NCBI RefSeq assembly: GCF_000420325.1
Contig: NZ_ATUS01000001.1
Location: 2,298,463-2,362,462 of the forward strand
DNA from: Spongiibacter tropicus DSM 19543
GTDB taxonomy: Bacteria; Pseudomonadota; Gammaproteobacteria; Pseudomonadales; Spongiibacteraceae
DNA: 64,000 nucleotides
Reading direction: 5' to 3'
A program made the position numbers and the translations under genes. Under the pieces are notes generated by a model. That model was not told where the DNA came from. It ran no database searches and saw only the letters and a program-made list of their open reading frames with translations. Below, piece after piece: positions 9,851 through 18,848 of the stretch (the stretch's first letter is position 1; each line of letters begins with the position of its first letter).

Positions 9851-11848
9851 ATGCCCTCTCGCCGCGACCTTGCCAACGCTATCCGTGCCCTGAGCATGGA
9901 CGCCGTCCAGAAAGCCAATTCCGGTCACCCCGGTGCGCCAATGGGAATGGCGGACATTGCAGAAGTGCTGTGGCGGGACTATCTCCAGCACAATCCGGCC
10001 AATCCGAACTGGGCCAATCGCGACCGCTTTGTGCTGTCGAATGGTCACGGCTCCATGCTGATTTACTCGCTGCTGCACCTCAGCGGCTATGAGCTGACGA
10101 TCGACGATCTGCAAAACTTCCGTCAGCTGCACAGCAAAACTCCCGGCCACCCCGAATACGGCTATGCACCCGGTGTAGAAACCACCACTGGCCCATTGGG
10201 GCAGGGCATTGCCAACGCCGTGGGCATGGCAACGGCCGAAAAAATCCTGGCGGCCCAGTTTAACCGCGACGGCCACGACGTGGTCGATCACTACACCTAC
10301 ACCTTCCTCGGCGACGGTTGCATGATGGAAGGCATCTCCCACGAAGTCTGCTCGCTGGCCGGGACCTTGGGTCTGGGCAAGCTGATTGCTTTCTACGATG
10401 ACAACGGCATTTCCATCGACGGCGAAGTGGAAGGCTGGTTCAGCGACGACACCCCGAAACGTTTCGAGGCTTACGGCTGGCAGGTGATTCCGGCGGTTGA
10501 TGGCCACGACAGCGATGCCATTACCGCGGCCATCGAAGCGGCGCGCGCCGAGACGGGCAAGCCGACGCTGATCTGCTGCAAGACCGTGATCGGCATGGGT
10601 TCGCCCAATAAAGCCGGTAAAGAAGAATGTCACGGCGCGCCGCTGGGCGACGAGGAAATCGCTCTGACGCGCGAAGCGCTGGGCTGGAACTACGGCAGCT
10701 TTGAAATCCCCGACGATATCTACGCGGAGTGGAGCGCCCGCGACAGTGGCGCGGCCGCCGAACAGGCCTGGAACGAAAAGTTTGAGGCCTACGCCGCGGC
10801 GCACCCGGAGCTGGCTGCCGAATTCAAACGTCGCGTTGGTGGCGAACTGCCTGCCGATTTTTCCCGTCAGGCCGAAGCGTTTATCTATCAGTGTCAGGAC
10901 GAAGGCAAGGAAGTCGCAACCCGCAAGGCCTCGCAACTCTGCCTGGATGCCTTTGGTGAGATGCTGCCGGAGCTGCTGGGCGGCTCTGCTGACTTGGCCG
11001 GTTCCAACCTGACTTGGTGGAAAGGCTCCAAGGCGATAACGGCCGACGATGCCAGCGGCAACTACCTGCACTACGGGGTGCGCGAGTTTGGTATGTCGGC
11101 GATGATGAACGGCATTGCCCTGCACGGCGGCTTTATCAACTACGGCGCCACCTTCCTGGTGTTTATGGAATACGCCCGCAACGCGGTGCGCATGGCGGCG
11201 CTGATGAAGCAGCGCAGCATTTTTGTGTACACCCACGACTCCATTGGCTTGGGCGAAGACGGCCCGACTCACCAGCCTATCGAGCAAATTGCTTCACTGC
11301 GCGGCACCCCGAATATGTCACTGTGGCGCCCCTGCGATATGGTGGAATCTGCCGTTGCCTGGCGTGCGGCGATTGAGCGTGCCGATGGCCCGACTTCATT
11401 GATCTTTACCCGTCAGGGCTTGCCCCACCAGAATCGCAGCAGTGCACAGGTGGCGGCGATTGCCCGCGGTGGCTATGTGCTGAGTGACTGCGATGGCGAG
11501 CCGGAGGCCATTATTATCGCCACGGGCTCTGAAGTGAAACTGGCGATGGCGGCGCAGGAACAACTGGCTCAGTCCGGTCGTAAGGTTCGTGTGGTCTCCA
11601 TGCCCAGCACGGATGTATTTGAACAGCAGGATGCCTACTACCGCGAATCGGTGCTGCCCAGCAATGTGCTGGCACGCGTCGCTGTGGAAGCGGCTCATAA
11701 AGACTACTGGTACAAGTATGTTGGCCTCGATGGTCGCATTGTGGGTATGGACAGCTTTGGTGAGTCGGCACCCGCCGGTGAGCTGTTCAAGTTCTTCGGC
11801 ATTACCGCCGAGGCGGTGGTCGCCGCAGTTGAAGACTGCACCGACTGA
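9851..11848 (+). CDS. tkt: Transketolase
   Basis: Thiamine diphosphate-dependent transketolase (665 residues; E. coli TktA 663) of the pentose phosphate pathway, also the source of erythrose 4-phosphate. Visible landmarks are [10 protein letters not shown] near residue 26, [12 protein letters not shown], the ThDP/metal motif [12 protein letters not shown] near residue 155 with the distal D-N-G, and in the middle domain [16 protein letters not shown]. The C-terminal domain contains STDVFEQQD. The ATG at 9851 follows an AGGAGCTC ribosome site. Its TGA overlaps the next ATG (TGATG at 11846-11850), so translation of epd is coupled. It is the first gene of the tkt-epd-pgk-fba group. Confidence 0.97.
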   Translation: MPSRRDLANAIRALSMDAVQKANSGHPGAPMGMADIAEVLWRDYLQHNPANPNWANRDRFVLSNGHGSMLIYSLLHLSGYELTIDDLQNFRQLHSKTPGHPEYGYAPGVETTTGPLGQGIANAVGMATAEKILAAQFNRDGHDVVDHYTYTFLGDGCMMEGISHEVCSLAGTLGLGKLIAFYDDNGISIDGEVEGWFSDDTPKRFEAYGWQVIPAVDGHDSDAITAAIEAARAETGKPTLICCKTVIGMGSPNKAGKEECHGAPLGDEEIALTREALGWNYGSFEIPDDIYAEWSARDSGAAAEQAWNEKFEAYAAAHPELAAEFKRRVGGELPADFSRQAEAFIYQCQDEGKEVATRKASQLCLDAFGEMLPELLGGSADLAGSNLTWWKGSKAITADDASGNYLHYGVREFGMSAMMNGIALHGGFINYGATFLVFMEYARNAVRMAALMKQRSIFVYTHDSIGLGEDGPTHQPIEQIASLRGTPNMSLWRPCDMVESAVAWRAAIERADGPTSLIFTRQGLPHQNRSSAQVAAIARGGYVLSDCDGEPEAIIIATGSEVKLAMAAQEQLAQSGRKVRVVSMPSTDVFEQQDAYYRESVLPSNVLARVAVEAAHKDYWYKYVGLDGRIVGMDSFGESAPAGELFKFFGITAEAVVAAVEDCTD

Positions 11849-12849
11849 TGATCCGACTGGCGATCAATGGTTATGGCCGTATTGGCCGCTGTGTACTGCG
11901 GGCGCTCTATGAGTCGCCCCTGCGAGAGCAGTTGCGCATTGTTGCCATTAACGAGCCTGCTGACCTGGACACCATCGCCCACCTGACCCGTTATGACAGC
12001 ACTCACGGGCGCTTTGTCGGTACGGTGGAAAAGGGCGTTGATAGCCTGCATATCAATGGCGATGAAATTGTGGTTACCCACCACAGTTCGCTGCGCGAAC
12101 TGGACTGGAGTCGTCACAATATCGATGTGGTGCTTGAGTGCAGCGGGCAGTTCCTGAGTCATCGCGAGCTGGAGATGCATCTGGAAAACGGCGCCCGTCA
12201 TGTGCTGCTGTCCAACCCCGGCGAGGCCAGTATTCCCACTTATGTTTACGGTCTGAATCACGAGTCACTGGACAGCGAGCAGCGCATCGTTTCCAACGCC
12301 TCCTGTACGACCAACGGCATCGCGCCGGTCATTGATGTTTTGCACCGCGCTTTTGGTGTGCGTTCGGGGTGTATCACCACGATTCATTCCGCGATGAATG
12401 ACCAGCCCGTACTCGATGCCTATCACAACACGGATCTGCGCAAGACGCGGGCGGCGGGTATGTCCATGATCCCCATCGATACCGGTCTGGCGGCGGGCAT
12501 CGGCCGTATTCTGCCCGAGCTGGATGGCCGCTTTGCCGCGCGGGCGGTGCGCATTCCCACCCATAATGTGTCGGCGATGGAGATGAGCGTGACGCTGCAG
12601 TCGCGGGTGAGTGCCGCCGATATCAATGCGGCGCTGCAAATGGCGGCGCGGGGGCGGCTGCGCAAGGTGCTGGGCATTACCGAGGAGCCGCTGGCGTCCT
12701 GTGATTTTAACCACGATCCGCGCTCGGGGATTGTCGATGCCGGACAGACGCGTGTTGCCGATGAACTGGCCAGCGTCCTGACGTGGTTCGATAACGAGTG
12801 GGGCTATTCCAACCGCATGCTCGACATGGTGGTCCACTGGTTGCATTGA
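11848..12849 (+). CDS. epd: Erythrose-4-phosphate dehydrogenase (GapA-like family)
   Basis: Member of the glyceraldehyde-3-phosphate dehydrogenase family, 333 residues. Epd oxidises erythrose 4-phosphate to 4-phosphoerythronate for pyridoxal phosphate synthesis. NAD binding is seen in INGYGRIGR at the N terminus. The catalytic cysteine sits in SNASCTTNG near residue 153, and TTIHSAMNDQPVLDAYH and DFNHDPRSGIVD match Epd rather than GapA. The usual second cysteine of SCTTNC is glycine here. It overlaps the tkt stop by one base and is followed by pgk, the same order as in many gammaproteobacteria. A GapA role in glycolysis cannot be fully excluded, since no other gap gene is in the window. Confidence 0.87.
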   Translation: MIRLAINGYGRIGRCVLRALYESPLREQLRIVAINEPADLDTIAHLTRYDSTHGRFVGTVEKGVDSLHINGDEIVVTHHSSLRELDWSRHNIDVVLECSGQFLSHRELEMHLENGARHVLLSNPGEASIPTYVYGLNHESLDSEQRIVSNASCTTNGIAPVIDVLHRAFGVRSGCITTIHSAMNDQPVLDAYHNTDLRKTRAAGMSMIPIDTGLAAGIGRILPELDGRFAARAVRIPTHNVSAMEMSVTLQSRVSAADINAALQMAARGRLRKVLGITEEPLASCDFNHDPRSGIVDAGQTRVADELASVLTWFDNEWGYSNRMLDMVVHWLH

Positions 12850-12954
12850 TTTTGGCGGCGGTGGTCGGCCTTGAGAACGGCGTCCACTGACATAACACGA
12901 TGGCGTGCGGCTCTCGCACGGACAGGATAAACAAGCGAAAACACGGGAAGCACT

Positions 12955-14118
12955 ATGAACGTACTGAAAATGCGCGATCTGGACCTGGCTGGCAAGCGCC
13001 TGCTGATCCGCGAAGATCTCAACGTGCCAATCAAGGATGGCAAAGTCAGCTCCGATGCCCGCCTGCGTGCGGCACTGCCCACGCTGAAACTGGCCCTGGA
13101 ACAGGGCGCCAAAGTGATCGTGATGTCTCACCTTGGACGCCCCACGGAAGGTGAGTTCGAGCAGCAGTTTTCGATGCAGCCAGTGGCGGATTACCTCAGC
13201 GAAGCGCTGGGTCAGTCAGTGCCGGTGGTGGCTGAATGGCGCGAGGGTATCGAGCTGGAAAACGGCCAGTTGGTGCTGCTGGAAAACGTGCGTTTTAATC
13301 CCGGTGAGAAAAAAGACGACGAGGCGCTGGCACAAGCCTATGCCGCGCTCTGTGATATTTTTGTGATGGATGCCTTCGGTACGGCTCATCGGGCCCAGGC
13401 ATCGACCCATGGTGTGGCCAAGTTTGCACCCACTGCCTGCGCGGGCCCATTGTTGGCGGCCGAGCTGGAAAATCTCGAAAAAGCCCTGGCAAACCCGGCG
13501 CGACCAATGGTGGCGATTGTCGGTGGCTCCAAGGTGTCGACCAAACTGACCGTGCTCGAAACGCTGTCCGACAAAGTCGATCAGCTGATTGTCGGTGGTG
13601 GTATTGCCAACACCTTCCTTGCGGCGGCCGGCTATAACGTTGGCAAGTCTCTGTGTGAGGAGGACTTGATCCCTCAGGCCAAGGCGCTGATGGAAAAATG
13701 CGATATCCCATTGCCCACAGATGTGATGACCAGCAAGAAATTCGATGAAAATGAGCCGGCGACACTGCGTCCGGTGGAAAACATCGGCGACGACGATATG
13801 ATCTTCGACATCGGCCCGGTGTCAGCCGCGGTATTGGCAGAGATTCTGCGCGATGCTGGCACCATTATCTGGAACGGTCCGGTCGGCGTGTTTGAATTCG
13901 ACCAGTTTGCTGACGGTACGGAAGATATTGCCCGTGCGATTGCCGAGTCCGATGCCTTCTCTATTGCAGGCGGCGGCGATACCCTGGCGGCCGTTGATAA
14001 ATTCGGTATTACCGATAAGGTGTCTTATATCTCTACCGGCGGCGGCGCCTTCCTCGAGTATGTGGAAGGTAAAGAGTTGCCAGCGGTGGCTGTTCTGGAA
14101 GCCCGCGCCAACGGCTAA
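12955..14118 (+). CDS. pgk: Phosphoglycerate kinase
   Basis: Monomeric glycolytic/gluconeogenic kinase interconverting 1,3-bisphosphoglycerate and 3-phosphoglycerate (387 residues; E. coli 387). The N-terminal substrate-binding signature [13 protein letters not shown] lies at about residues 17-29, with SHLGRPTEG following. [12 protein letters not shown] carries the conserved loop, GGSKVSTKL follows, and the nucleotide-binding GGGDT lies near residue 345. The gene starts 105 bases after epd. The 12850-12954 gap holds no convincing terminator, so read-through from tkt-epd is likely. Confidence 0.98.
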   Translation: MNVLKMRDLDLAGKRLLIREDLNVPIKDGKVSSDARLRAALPTLKLALEQGAKVIVMSHLGRPTEGEFEQQFSMQPVADYLSEALGQSVPVVAEWREGIELENGQLVLLENVRFNPGEKKDDEALAQAYAALCDIFVMDAFGTAHRAQASTHGVAKFAPTACAGPLLAAELENLEKALANPARPMVAIVGGSKVSTKLTVLETLSDKVDQLIVGGGIANTFLAAAGYNVGKSLCEEDLIPQAKALMEKCDIPLPTDVMTSKKFDENEPATLRPVENIGDDDMIFDIGPVSAAVLAEILRDAGTIIWNGPVGVFEFDQFADGTEDIARAIAESDAFSIAGGGDTLAAVDKFGITDKVSYISTGGGAFLEYVEGKELPAVAVLEARANG

Positions 14119-14188
14119 TGCGCGGGGCCTACGCTGGATGTCGCAGGGCGGATTACACAGTTTTTAAAGACTAAAAAGGAAGTTCACT

Positions 14189-15253
14189 ATGGCTCTTATC
14201 AGCATGCGTCAAATGCTGGATCACGCCGCAGAATTTGGTTACGGCGTCCCGGCGTTTAACGTTAACAATCTTGAGCAGACCCGCGCCATTATGGAAGCGG
14301 CTCGTGAAACCAACAGCCCGGTTATCATGCAGGCCTCTGCAGGCGCCCGCAAATATGCTGGCGCGCCGTTCCTGCGTCACATGATTCTGGCGGCCATCGA
14401 AGAATTCCCGGAAATCCCGGTGGTGATGCATCAGGATCACGGTACCAGCCCGGCAGTGTGTCAGCGTTCTATTCAACTGGGTTTCAGCTCGGTCATGATG
14501 GACGGCTCACTGCGCGAAGACGGCAAAACGCCATCGGATTACGACTACAACGTCGACGTAACGCGCACGGTTGTCGACATGGCCCACGCTTGCGGCGTGT
14601 CGGTGGAAGGTGAGCTGGGTTGCCTGGGCTCGCTGGAAACCGGGCAGGCAGGTGAGGAAGACGGTGTGGGTGCCGAGGGTACGCTGTCTCACGACCAGAT
14701 GCTGACTGACCCGGAAGAAGCTGCGGACTTTGTGGCGAAGACCGGTGTTGATGCCCTGGCCATTGCCTGTGGTACCAGCCACGGCGCTTACAAATTTACC
14801 CGCCCGCCCACGGGCGATATTCTCGCGATTGACCGCATCAAGGCGATTCACGCCCGCATTCCCGACACCCATCTGGTAATGCACGGCAGCTCCAGCGTGC
14901 CTCAGGACTGGTTGGCAATCATCAACGAGTTTGGTGGTGAAATCCCGGAAACCTACGGTGTGCCGGTTGAGCAGATTGTGGAAGGTATCAAATACGGCGT
15001 GCGCAAGGTGAATATCGATACCGACCTGCGTCTGGCGTCTACCGGTGCAATTCGTCGTTTCCTTGCGCAGAACCCCAGCGAGTTCGACCCGCGCAAATAT
15101 CTGAAAGAAACCATCAAGGAAATGAAGGCAATTTGTGTGGCGCGCTACGAGGCCTTTGGCACCGCAGGCAATGCCTCCAAGATCAAGCCAGTGAGCCTGG
15201 ATGCGATGTTCGCGGATTACGAGGCCGGCAAGCTGGACCCCAAAGTCCGCTGA
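14189..15253 (+). CDS. fba: Class II fructose-bisphosphate aldolase
   Basis: Zinc-dependent aldolase (354 residues) joining dihydroxyacetone phosphate and glyceraldehyde 3-phosphate. Class II landmarks are AFNVNNLEQ at the N terminus, the metal-binding VMHQDHGTS near residue 80, [29 protein letters not shown] and KVNIDTDLR. The enzyme belongs to the longer Calvin-type subgroup found in Pseudomonas and relatives. It starts 70 bases after pgk behind an AAAAGGAAG ribosome site. No pyruvate kinase gene intervenes, unlike in Pseudomonas. A strong terminator follows, so this gene closes the group. Confidence 0.97.
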   Translation: MALISMRQMLDHAAEFGYGVPAFNVNNLEQTRAIMEAARETNSPVIMQASAGARKYAGAPFLRHMILAAIEEFPEIPVVMHQDHGTSPAVCQRSIQLGFSSVMMDGSLREDGKTPSDYDYNVDVTRTVVDMAHACGVSVEGELGCLGSLETGQAGEEDGVGAEGTLSHDQMLTDPEEAADFVAKTGVDALAIACGTSHGAYKFTRPPTGDILAIDRIKAIHARIPDTHLVMHGSSSVPQDWLAIINEFGGEIPETYGVPVEQIVEGIKYGVRKVNIDTDLRLASTGAIRRFLAQNPSEFDPRKYLKETIKEMKAICVARYEAFGTAGNASKIKPVSLDAMFADYEAGKLDPKVR

Positions 15254-15277
15254 GCATAGCCTTGGTGACACGACAAA

Positions 15278-15302
15278 GCCCGGCCCTGTGCCGGGTTTTT
15301 TA
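15278..15302 (+). terminator. Rho-independent terminator after fba
   Basis: GCCCGGC (15278-15284) and GCCGGG (15290-15295) form a GC-rich stem with a short loop, followed by TTTTTTAT. It lies 25 bases past the fba stop and closes the tkt-epd-pgk-fba transcript. Confidence 0.88.
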
Positions 15303-15406
15303 TTGCCCGATGATCGCTGCTTGCAGAGGGTTTGGCTTTTTCCACGTCGAGGCGGCAAACTTGTCGATCGCTGATTCACCGAAATGTCGCCGCAAAGGAG
15401 AGAGCC

Positions 15407-16390
15407 ATGTTCTGGCCGGATAATGTCGATCAACAGCACTTGCCGGAGCTGTCGCCGCTGGGACTGGACGCGACGCTGGACAGTCAGCCTTGGCTCCGTG
15501 AGTACTGCGCCTACTACGACATTGATTTCGAGCAACACTACCCCGGTCTCGAACATTTTATCGGTTATTTCACCGCCGAAGGCGAGCGCATTGCCACGCA
15601 GGTGTTTCGCTTGCCGAATGCGACGCGCACTGCCTGGGTGTATCACGGTTACTACGATCACGTGGGCCTGTTCAATAACGTCATCAATTACTGCTTAAAG
15701 CATGGTCTATCGGTTGTGGCGTTTGACCTGCCGGGCCACGGCCTGTCCTCAGGAGAGCGCGCAGCCATCGACAGCTTTTTTCGCTACCGCAGTGTATTGC
15801 GCAATGCCTTCGAGGCGGTTGGCGAGTTCGGCCTGCCAGCGCGTAAAGTGGCTATCGCTCAAAGTACCGGCTGCGCCATTGTCGGCTCCCATTTGCTGGA
15901 TGGTGGGAGTGAGGACTTCGAGAACGTCGTGCTGCTGGCGCCACTGGTTCGGCCCTGTGATTTCTCCTGGGGGCGACCGCTGCATGCGGTGCTGAAATAC
16001 TTTATGCACAGCATTCCACGGCGCTTTGCTGACAACTCTGATGATCAGGCTTTTCTCGAGTTTCTGCGTGAGCGAGACCCGCTGCAGCCGCGTATTTTGC
16101 CGTTGAGCTGGGTGGGCGCGCTGAAAGACTGGCTGCGCTGGTTTGTCGATCAGCCGGCTTGTGATACCCCGGTATTGATTCTTCAGGGGGATGCCGATGC
16201 AACGGTCGACTGGCGTTATAACCTGCCAGTGCTGCGTGGCAAGTACCGCCAGCTTCACGAGGTGATGATTGCCGGGGCGCGCCATCATCTGGTCAAAGAG
16301 GGGGAGCAGTATCGGGCACAGCTCTGGCAGGCGATGGATGATTTTCTGCAACTGGGTGAGGCCGCATCAAGCCTGAAAACGCCCGCATAA
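15407..16390 (+). CDS. Alpha/beta hydrolase (serine aminopeptidase S33 / lysophospholipase-like)
   Basis: Cytoplasmic alpha/beta hydrolase, 327 residues. It has the WVYHGYYDHVG oxyanion region, FDLPGHGLSSGER typical of monoacylglycerol lipase-like enzymes, and the nucleophile elbow AQSTGC with serine near residue 155. The acid lies in LQGDADATVDW and the histidine in GARHHLVKE. The ATG at 15407 is set by AAGGAGAGA at about 15395-15403. It has no signal peptide and stands alone between the fba terminator and the convergent yceI gene. An acylglycerol, lysophospholipid or other ester substrate is possible. Confidence 0.83.
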   Translation: MFWPDNVDQQHLPELSPLGLDATLDSQPWLREYCAYYDIDFEQHYPGLEHFIGYFTAEGERIATQVFRLPNATRTAWVYHGYYDHVGLFNNVINYCLKHGLSVVAFDLPGHGLSSGERAAIDSFFRYRSVLRNAFEAVGEFGLPARKVAIAQSTGCAIVGSHLLDGGSEDFENVVLLAPLVRPCDFSWGRPLHAVLKYFMHSIPRRFADNSDDQAFLEFLRERDPLQPRILPLSWVGALKDWLRWFVDQPACDTPVLILQGDADATVDWRYNLPVLRGKYRQLHEVMIAGARHHLVKEGEQYRAQLWQAMDDFLQLGEAASSLKTPA

Positions 16391-16415
16391 AAAAAGGAGC
16401 CACTGTTGGGCTCCT
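16388..16415 (-). terminator. Terminator for the yceI transcript
   Basis: AGGAGCC (16395-16401) and GGCTCCT (16409-16415) form a 7-bp stem. On the minus strand it is followed by a run of T (the A-tract at 16388-16395), so it terminates yceI from the right. It also overlaps the last codon of the convergent hydrolase gene. Confidence 0.75.
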
Positions 16416-16476
16416 AAAGAGGGTATCGAGATAGGTCGATAATTGAGACTGGGGTGGGAAGCAAAAGTTCCCGGTG

Positions 16477-17058
16477 TTACATCATGCTTTGGGCGATACC
16501 TTCCACGTCGAGGATCAGCTGCACGGTGCGCGAAGCCGGTCCCAGGTCGTAGTCGATACCAAAGTCCTTCAGTGCAAACTCAGTGGTGCCGTGGAAGCCT
16601 TGACGGTAGCCACCCCAGGGATCTTTGCCGCCGCCAATTTCGGTGACATCAATGCTGATTTCTTTCGTCACACCATGCAGGGTCAGCTTGCCTTTTAGCT
16701 CCGCTTTGCCGTCACCTTTGGGAGTAAAGCTGGTGCTGACAAACGTGGCTTTGGGGTACTTGTCTACGTTCAGGAAGTCCTTGCCACGCAGGTGCTTGTC
16801 ACGTTCAGCGTGATTGCTGTTCAGGCTGGCGGTGTTAATTTCCACGTTGACGCTGGACGCTTCCGGTTTGTCAGCATCGTAATTGAAACGACCGCTAAAT
16901 TCGTCGAAGCGACCGTATAGCCAGCTATAGCCAAGGTGTTTGATTTTGAACTGGATGAAGGCGTGAGCGCCGGCAGTGTCGATTTTGTACTCGGTGGCGT
17001 GGAGCTGACCACTCAAGCCCAGTAACAGGCTCAGGGTAAGGGCAAATGCTCTGATCAT
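16477..17058 (-). CDS. yceI: YceI family periplasmic polyisoprenoid-binding protein
   Basis: Periplasmic lipocalin-like protein of the YceI family, 193 residues, with a signal peptide (residues 1-21, LTLSLLLGLSGQLHA). The mature protein shows the family core: HAFIQFKIKHLGYSWLYGRF, SLNSNHAERDKHLRGKDFLNVDKYP, LTLHGVTKEI and PWGGYRQGFHGT. Members bind isoprenoid lipids or quinones. It is downstream of cytochrome b561 in one transcript (67-base gap), an arrangement also seen in E. coli (yceJ-yceI), which suggests a role in quinone or redox chemistry in the envelope. A terminator lies 61 bases after the stop. Confidence 0.94.
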   Translation of the reverse strand: MIRAFALTLSLLLGLSGQLHATEYKIDTAGAHAFIQFKIKHLGYSWLYGRFDEFSGRFNYDADKPEASSVNVEINTASLNSNHAERDKHLRGKDFLNVDKYPKATFVSTSFTPKGDGKAELKGKLTLHGVTKEISIDVTEIGGGKDPWGGYRQGFHGTTEFALKDFGIDYDLGPASRTVQLILDVEGIAQSMM

Positions 17059-17125
17059 GATCGTTTCCTTTGTCGTGATGAATGGTGCATTGATAGCGTG
17101 GTTTGTTGGTAGTGTGGCTGCGCCG

Positions 17126-17692
17126 CTAGTCGCGGCGCGGCTGGCGCGATAAACCGAGCATTTTCAGCAGGGTGTTATCGCGGTTATAAAAATGGTGTTT
17201 GAGTGCAGCGGCAGCGTGCACGCCAGCGAGAATAATCAGTATCCAAGCAAGGAATTCGTGGATTTCGCCGGCAATATCTTCCTGATTTTCCAGCCCGTGC
17301 AAGGTCGCCGGGACACTGAACCATCCGAAGACGTCGATGGCTCGGCCATCCGCGGTCGAAATCAGATAGCCGGCCAGCATCAAGGCCAGCAGCAGTGCGT
17401 AAAGGGCGTAGTGTGTCAGGTGAGCAGTGATGCGCTCCCAGGCTTTCATACCGGGCGCATCCTGTGGCCGAGGGTTGATCGCGCGCCAGAACAGACGGAA
17501 GAGCAGCAAGCCAAGCAGGAGTATGCCGATGCTCTTATGGATAAATGGCCCCTGACGATACCAGGGGTCGTAATAGCTGAGGTCGCGCATCCACACGCCC
17601 AAGGCAAACATGCCGAATACCGCCAGTGCCATTGACCAGTGGAGGGCAACACTAAGCCAACCGTAGCGGTCGTGGGTGTTTTTCATCGGCAT
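17126..17692 (-). CDS. Cytochrome b561 family membrane protein
   Basis: Di-haem inner-membrane cytochrome b561 (188 residues) of the bacterial YodB/YceJ/CybB type, passing electrons between quinol and acceptors such as superoxide. Four transmembrane helices can be seen (about residues 15-33, 50-68, 91-109 and 143-163). Candidate haem-ligand histidines are in VALHWSMAL, FIHKSIGI, HLTHYALY and ILAGVHAAAALKHH. The ATG at 17692 follows ATAGGAG (17701-17706 region) at 8-9 bases; a second ATG six bases later is less well placed. The ribosome site is complementary to the loop of an upstream hairpin (17701-17771), so translational control is possible. yceI follows in the same direction. Confidence 0.92.
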   Translation of the reverse strand: MPMKNTHDRYGWLSVALHWSMALAVFGMFALGVWMRDLSYYDPWYRQGPFIHKSIGILLLGLLLFRLFWRAINPRPQDAPGMKAWERITAHLTHYALYALLLALMLAGYLISTADGRAIDVFGWFSVPATLHGLENQEDIAGEIHEFLAWILIILAGVHAAAALKHHFYNRDNTLLKMLGLSRQPRRD

Positions 17693-17700
17693 GCCGGTAA

Positions 17701-17771
17701 CTCCTATACCCGAGGCATTATTGCCCCGCTGCGCAAGATCGATGAGCTGAGTATAGGAGAAGCTGATCGAT
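17701..17771 (-). promoter_or_regulatory. Candidate structured mRNA leader covering the ribosome site of cytochrome b561
   Basis: In mRNA (minus-strand) order, ATCGAT-C-AGCT (17771-17761) pairs with AGCT-C-ATCGAT (17748-17738), 10 pairs around one C-C mismatch. Its 12-base loop contains CTCCTATAC (17759-17751). This is a perfect 9-base complement of GTATAGGAG (17709-17701), which carries the Shine-Dalgarno sequence. Between them GGCA/TGCC (about 17727-17716) can form a small hairpin. The layout permits either a loop-to-SD pseudoknot or a simple sequestering helix. The structure is read from sequence; the regulation is inferred. Confidence 0.5.
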
Positions 17772-17817
17772 AGAAAAGCGCATTTATTCGCCTCTATTAA
17801 TCAGCTTTTTAGATGGT

Positions 17818-18696
17818 TTATCGTCCCGCCAGCAAATTGGCCAGCCGATCGACTTCGGCGATGTCGCCACTGGCGGGCACAAGCTGCAGTTCGTCGCAGC
17901 CCAGTTCTTCAATGGCTGCAATACCGTCGAGAATAGCTTGGGGGTCATGCATGCGCATGGTGCGTGCGACTTTCTCTGCTTCATCATCACCGAACACTTT
18001 CAGGTAATCAAACACATAGTCGCGCAGTGCCTGCTGACTGTTGTCGGCGAGGGAGTACCAGAAGCCGCCCATGCGGTAGGGTTTTTCCTTGCGGCCGCTT
18101 TCCGCCCAGGCGCGATCGGCGCTGCTGAAAAAGTGATTGATGAGTCCAGCATCGCCGTCCATCGCAAAACCGTAGAGGCCGTCTGCCCACTTGGATACAC
18201 GCTGAATGCTTTTCGGCCCCATGGCGCCGACAAGAATGGGCGGGCCACCGGCTTGCACAGGGTCGGGGCCGATTTCGTCAAAGTCGTCGATTTGTTCGCC
18301 GCGCCAGATGCGTTTCATCAAGGCGATCTGTTCGTCCATACGCTGGAAGCGGCCTTTCATTTCTGCCCCCAGCGCCTGATAGTCTTTCTCGCGCCCGCCA
18401 ACGCCTACTGTCACGGTTACGCGGCCATTGGAGAGAATGTCCAGGGTGGCAATTTCCTTGGCCGCCTGCACCGCACTGTGCATGGGCAGCACATAGAGAG
18501 AGGGAATAATCCGAACCCGCTCGGTGCTGGCGGCGGCAAAGGCGAGGATATTACGCATTTCCATGCTGTAGCCGGTAACGCGCTCACCACAGGACAGGCT
18601 GGAGAACGGTCCTTGATCGATAATACGACACCAGTCCTGAAAGGTCTGACGATTCAGGCCGCGTTTCATATACGGCAGGCAAACACCAATTTTCAT
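17818..18696 (-). CDS. Luciferase-like monooxygenase (LLM class, F420-type)
   Basis: Flavin- or F420-dependent oxidoreductase of the bacterial luciferase superfamily (292 residues from the ATG at 18696). Family traits are the N-terminal MKIGVCLPYMKR, the loop GVGGREKDYQALG, and GGPPILVGAMGPKSIQRVSKWADGL with the conserved G-P-K-S. The GTG at 18708 is an in-frame alternative; neither has a strong ribosome site. It is one of three LLM genes here (others at 24084 and 54905). The substrate and the cofactor (FMN or F420) cannot be decided from sequence alone. It lies upstream of cytochrome b561 on the same strand, 125 bases away. Confidence 0.85.
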   Translation of the reverse strand: MKIGVCLPYMKRGLNRQTFQDWCRIIDQGPFSSLSCGERVTGYSMEMRNILAFAAASTERVRIIPSLYVLPMHSAVQAAKEIATLDILSNGRVTVTVGVGGREKDYQALGAEMKGRFQRMDEQIALMKRIWRGEQIDDFDEIGPDPVQAGGPPILVGAMGPKSIQRVSKWADGLYGFAMDGDAGLINHFFSSADRAWAESGRKEKPYRMGGFWYSLADNSQQALRDYVFDYLKVFGDDEAEKVARTMRMHDPQAILDGIAAIEELGCDELQLVPASGDIAEVDRLANLLAGR

Positions 18697-18848
18697 AACA
18701 GCACTCACATTATTTTTAATTAGAGATTGTAGAGATTTCCCTGCGTTCTACACTCACCCAGAAAGGCGATATTTTCGTATACCAATAAAACTAGGCCAGT
18801 TGCGCACACCGTGCGATGATCGCGGCGGTCGCACAAAAAGGGAATGCC

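Noticed and set aside
9767-11287. Long open frame (506 codons) on the minus strand
   Set aside because: It lies antisense to tkt, whose transketolase motifs are unmistakable. The product is low-complexity with no family features, an artefact of high-GC codon bias.
14507-15661. 384-codon minus-strand open frame across fba and the following gap
   Set aside because: It crosses the fba terminator and is antisense to a well-supported aldolase; no protein features.
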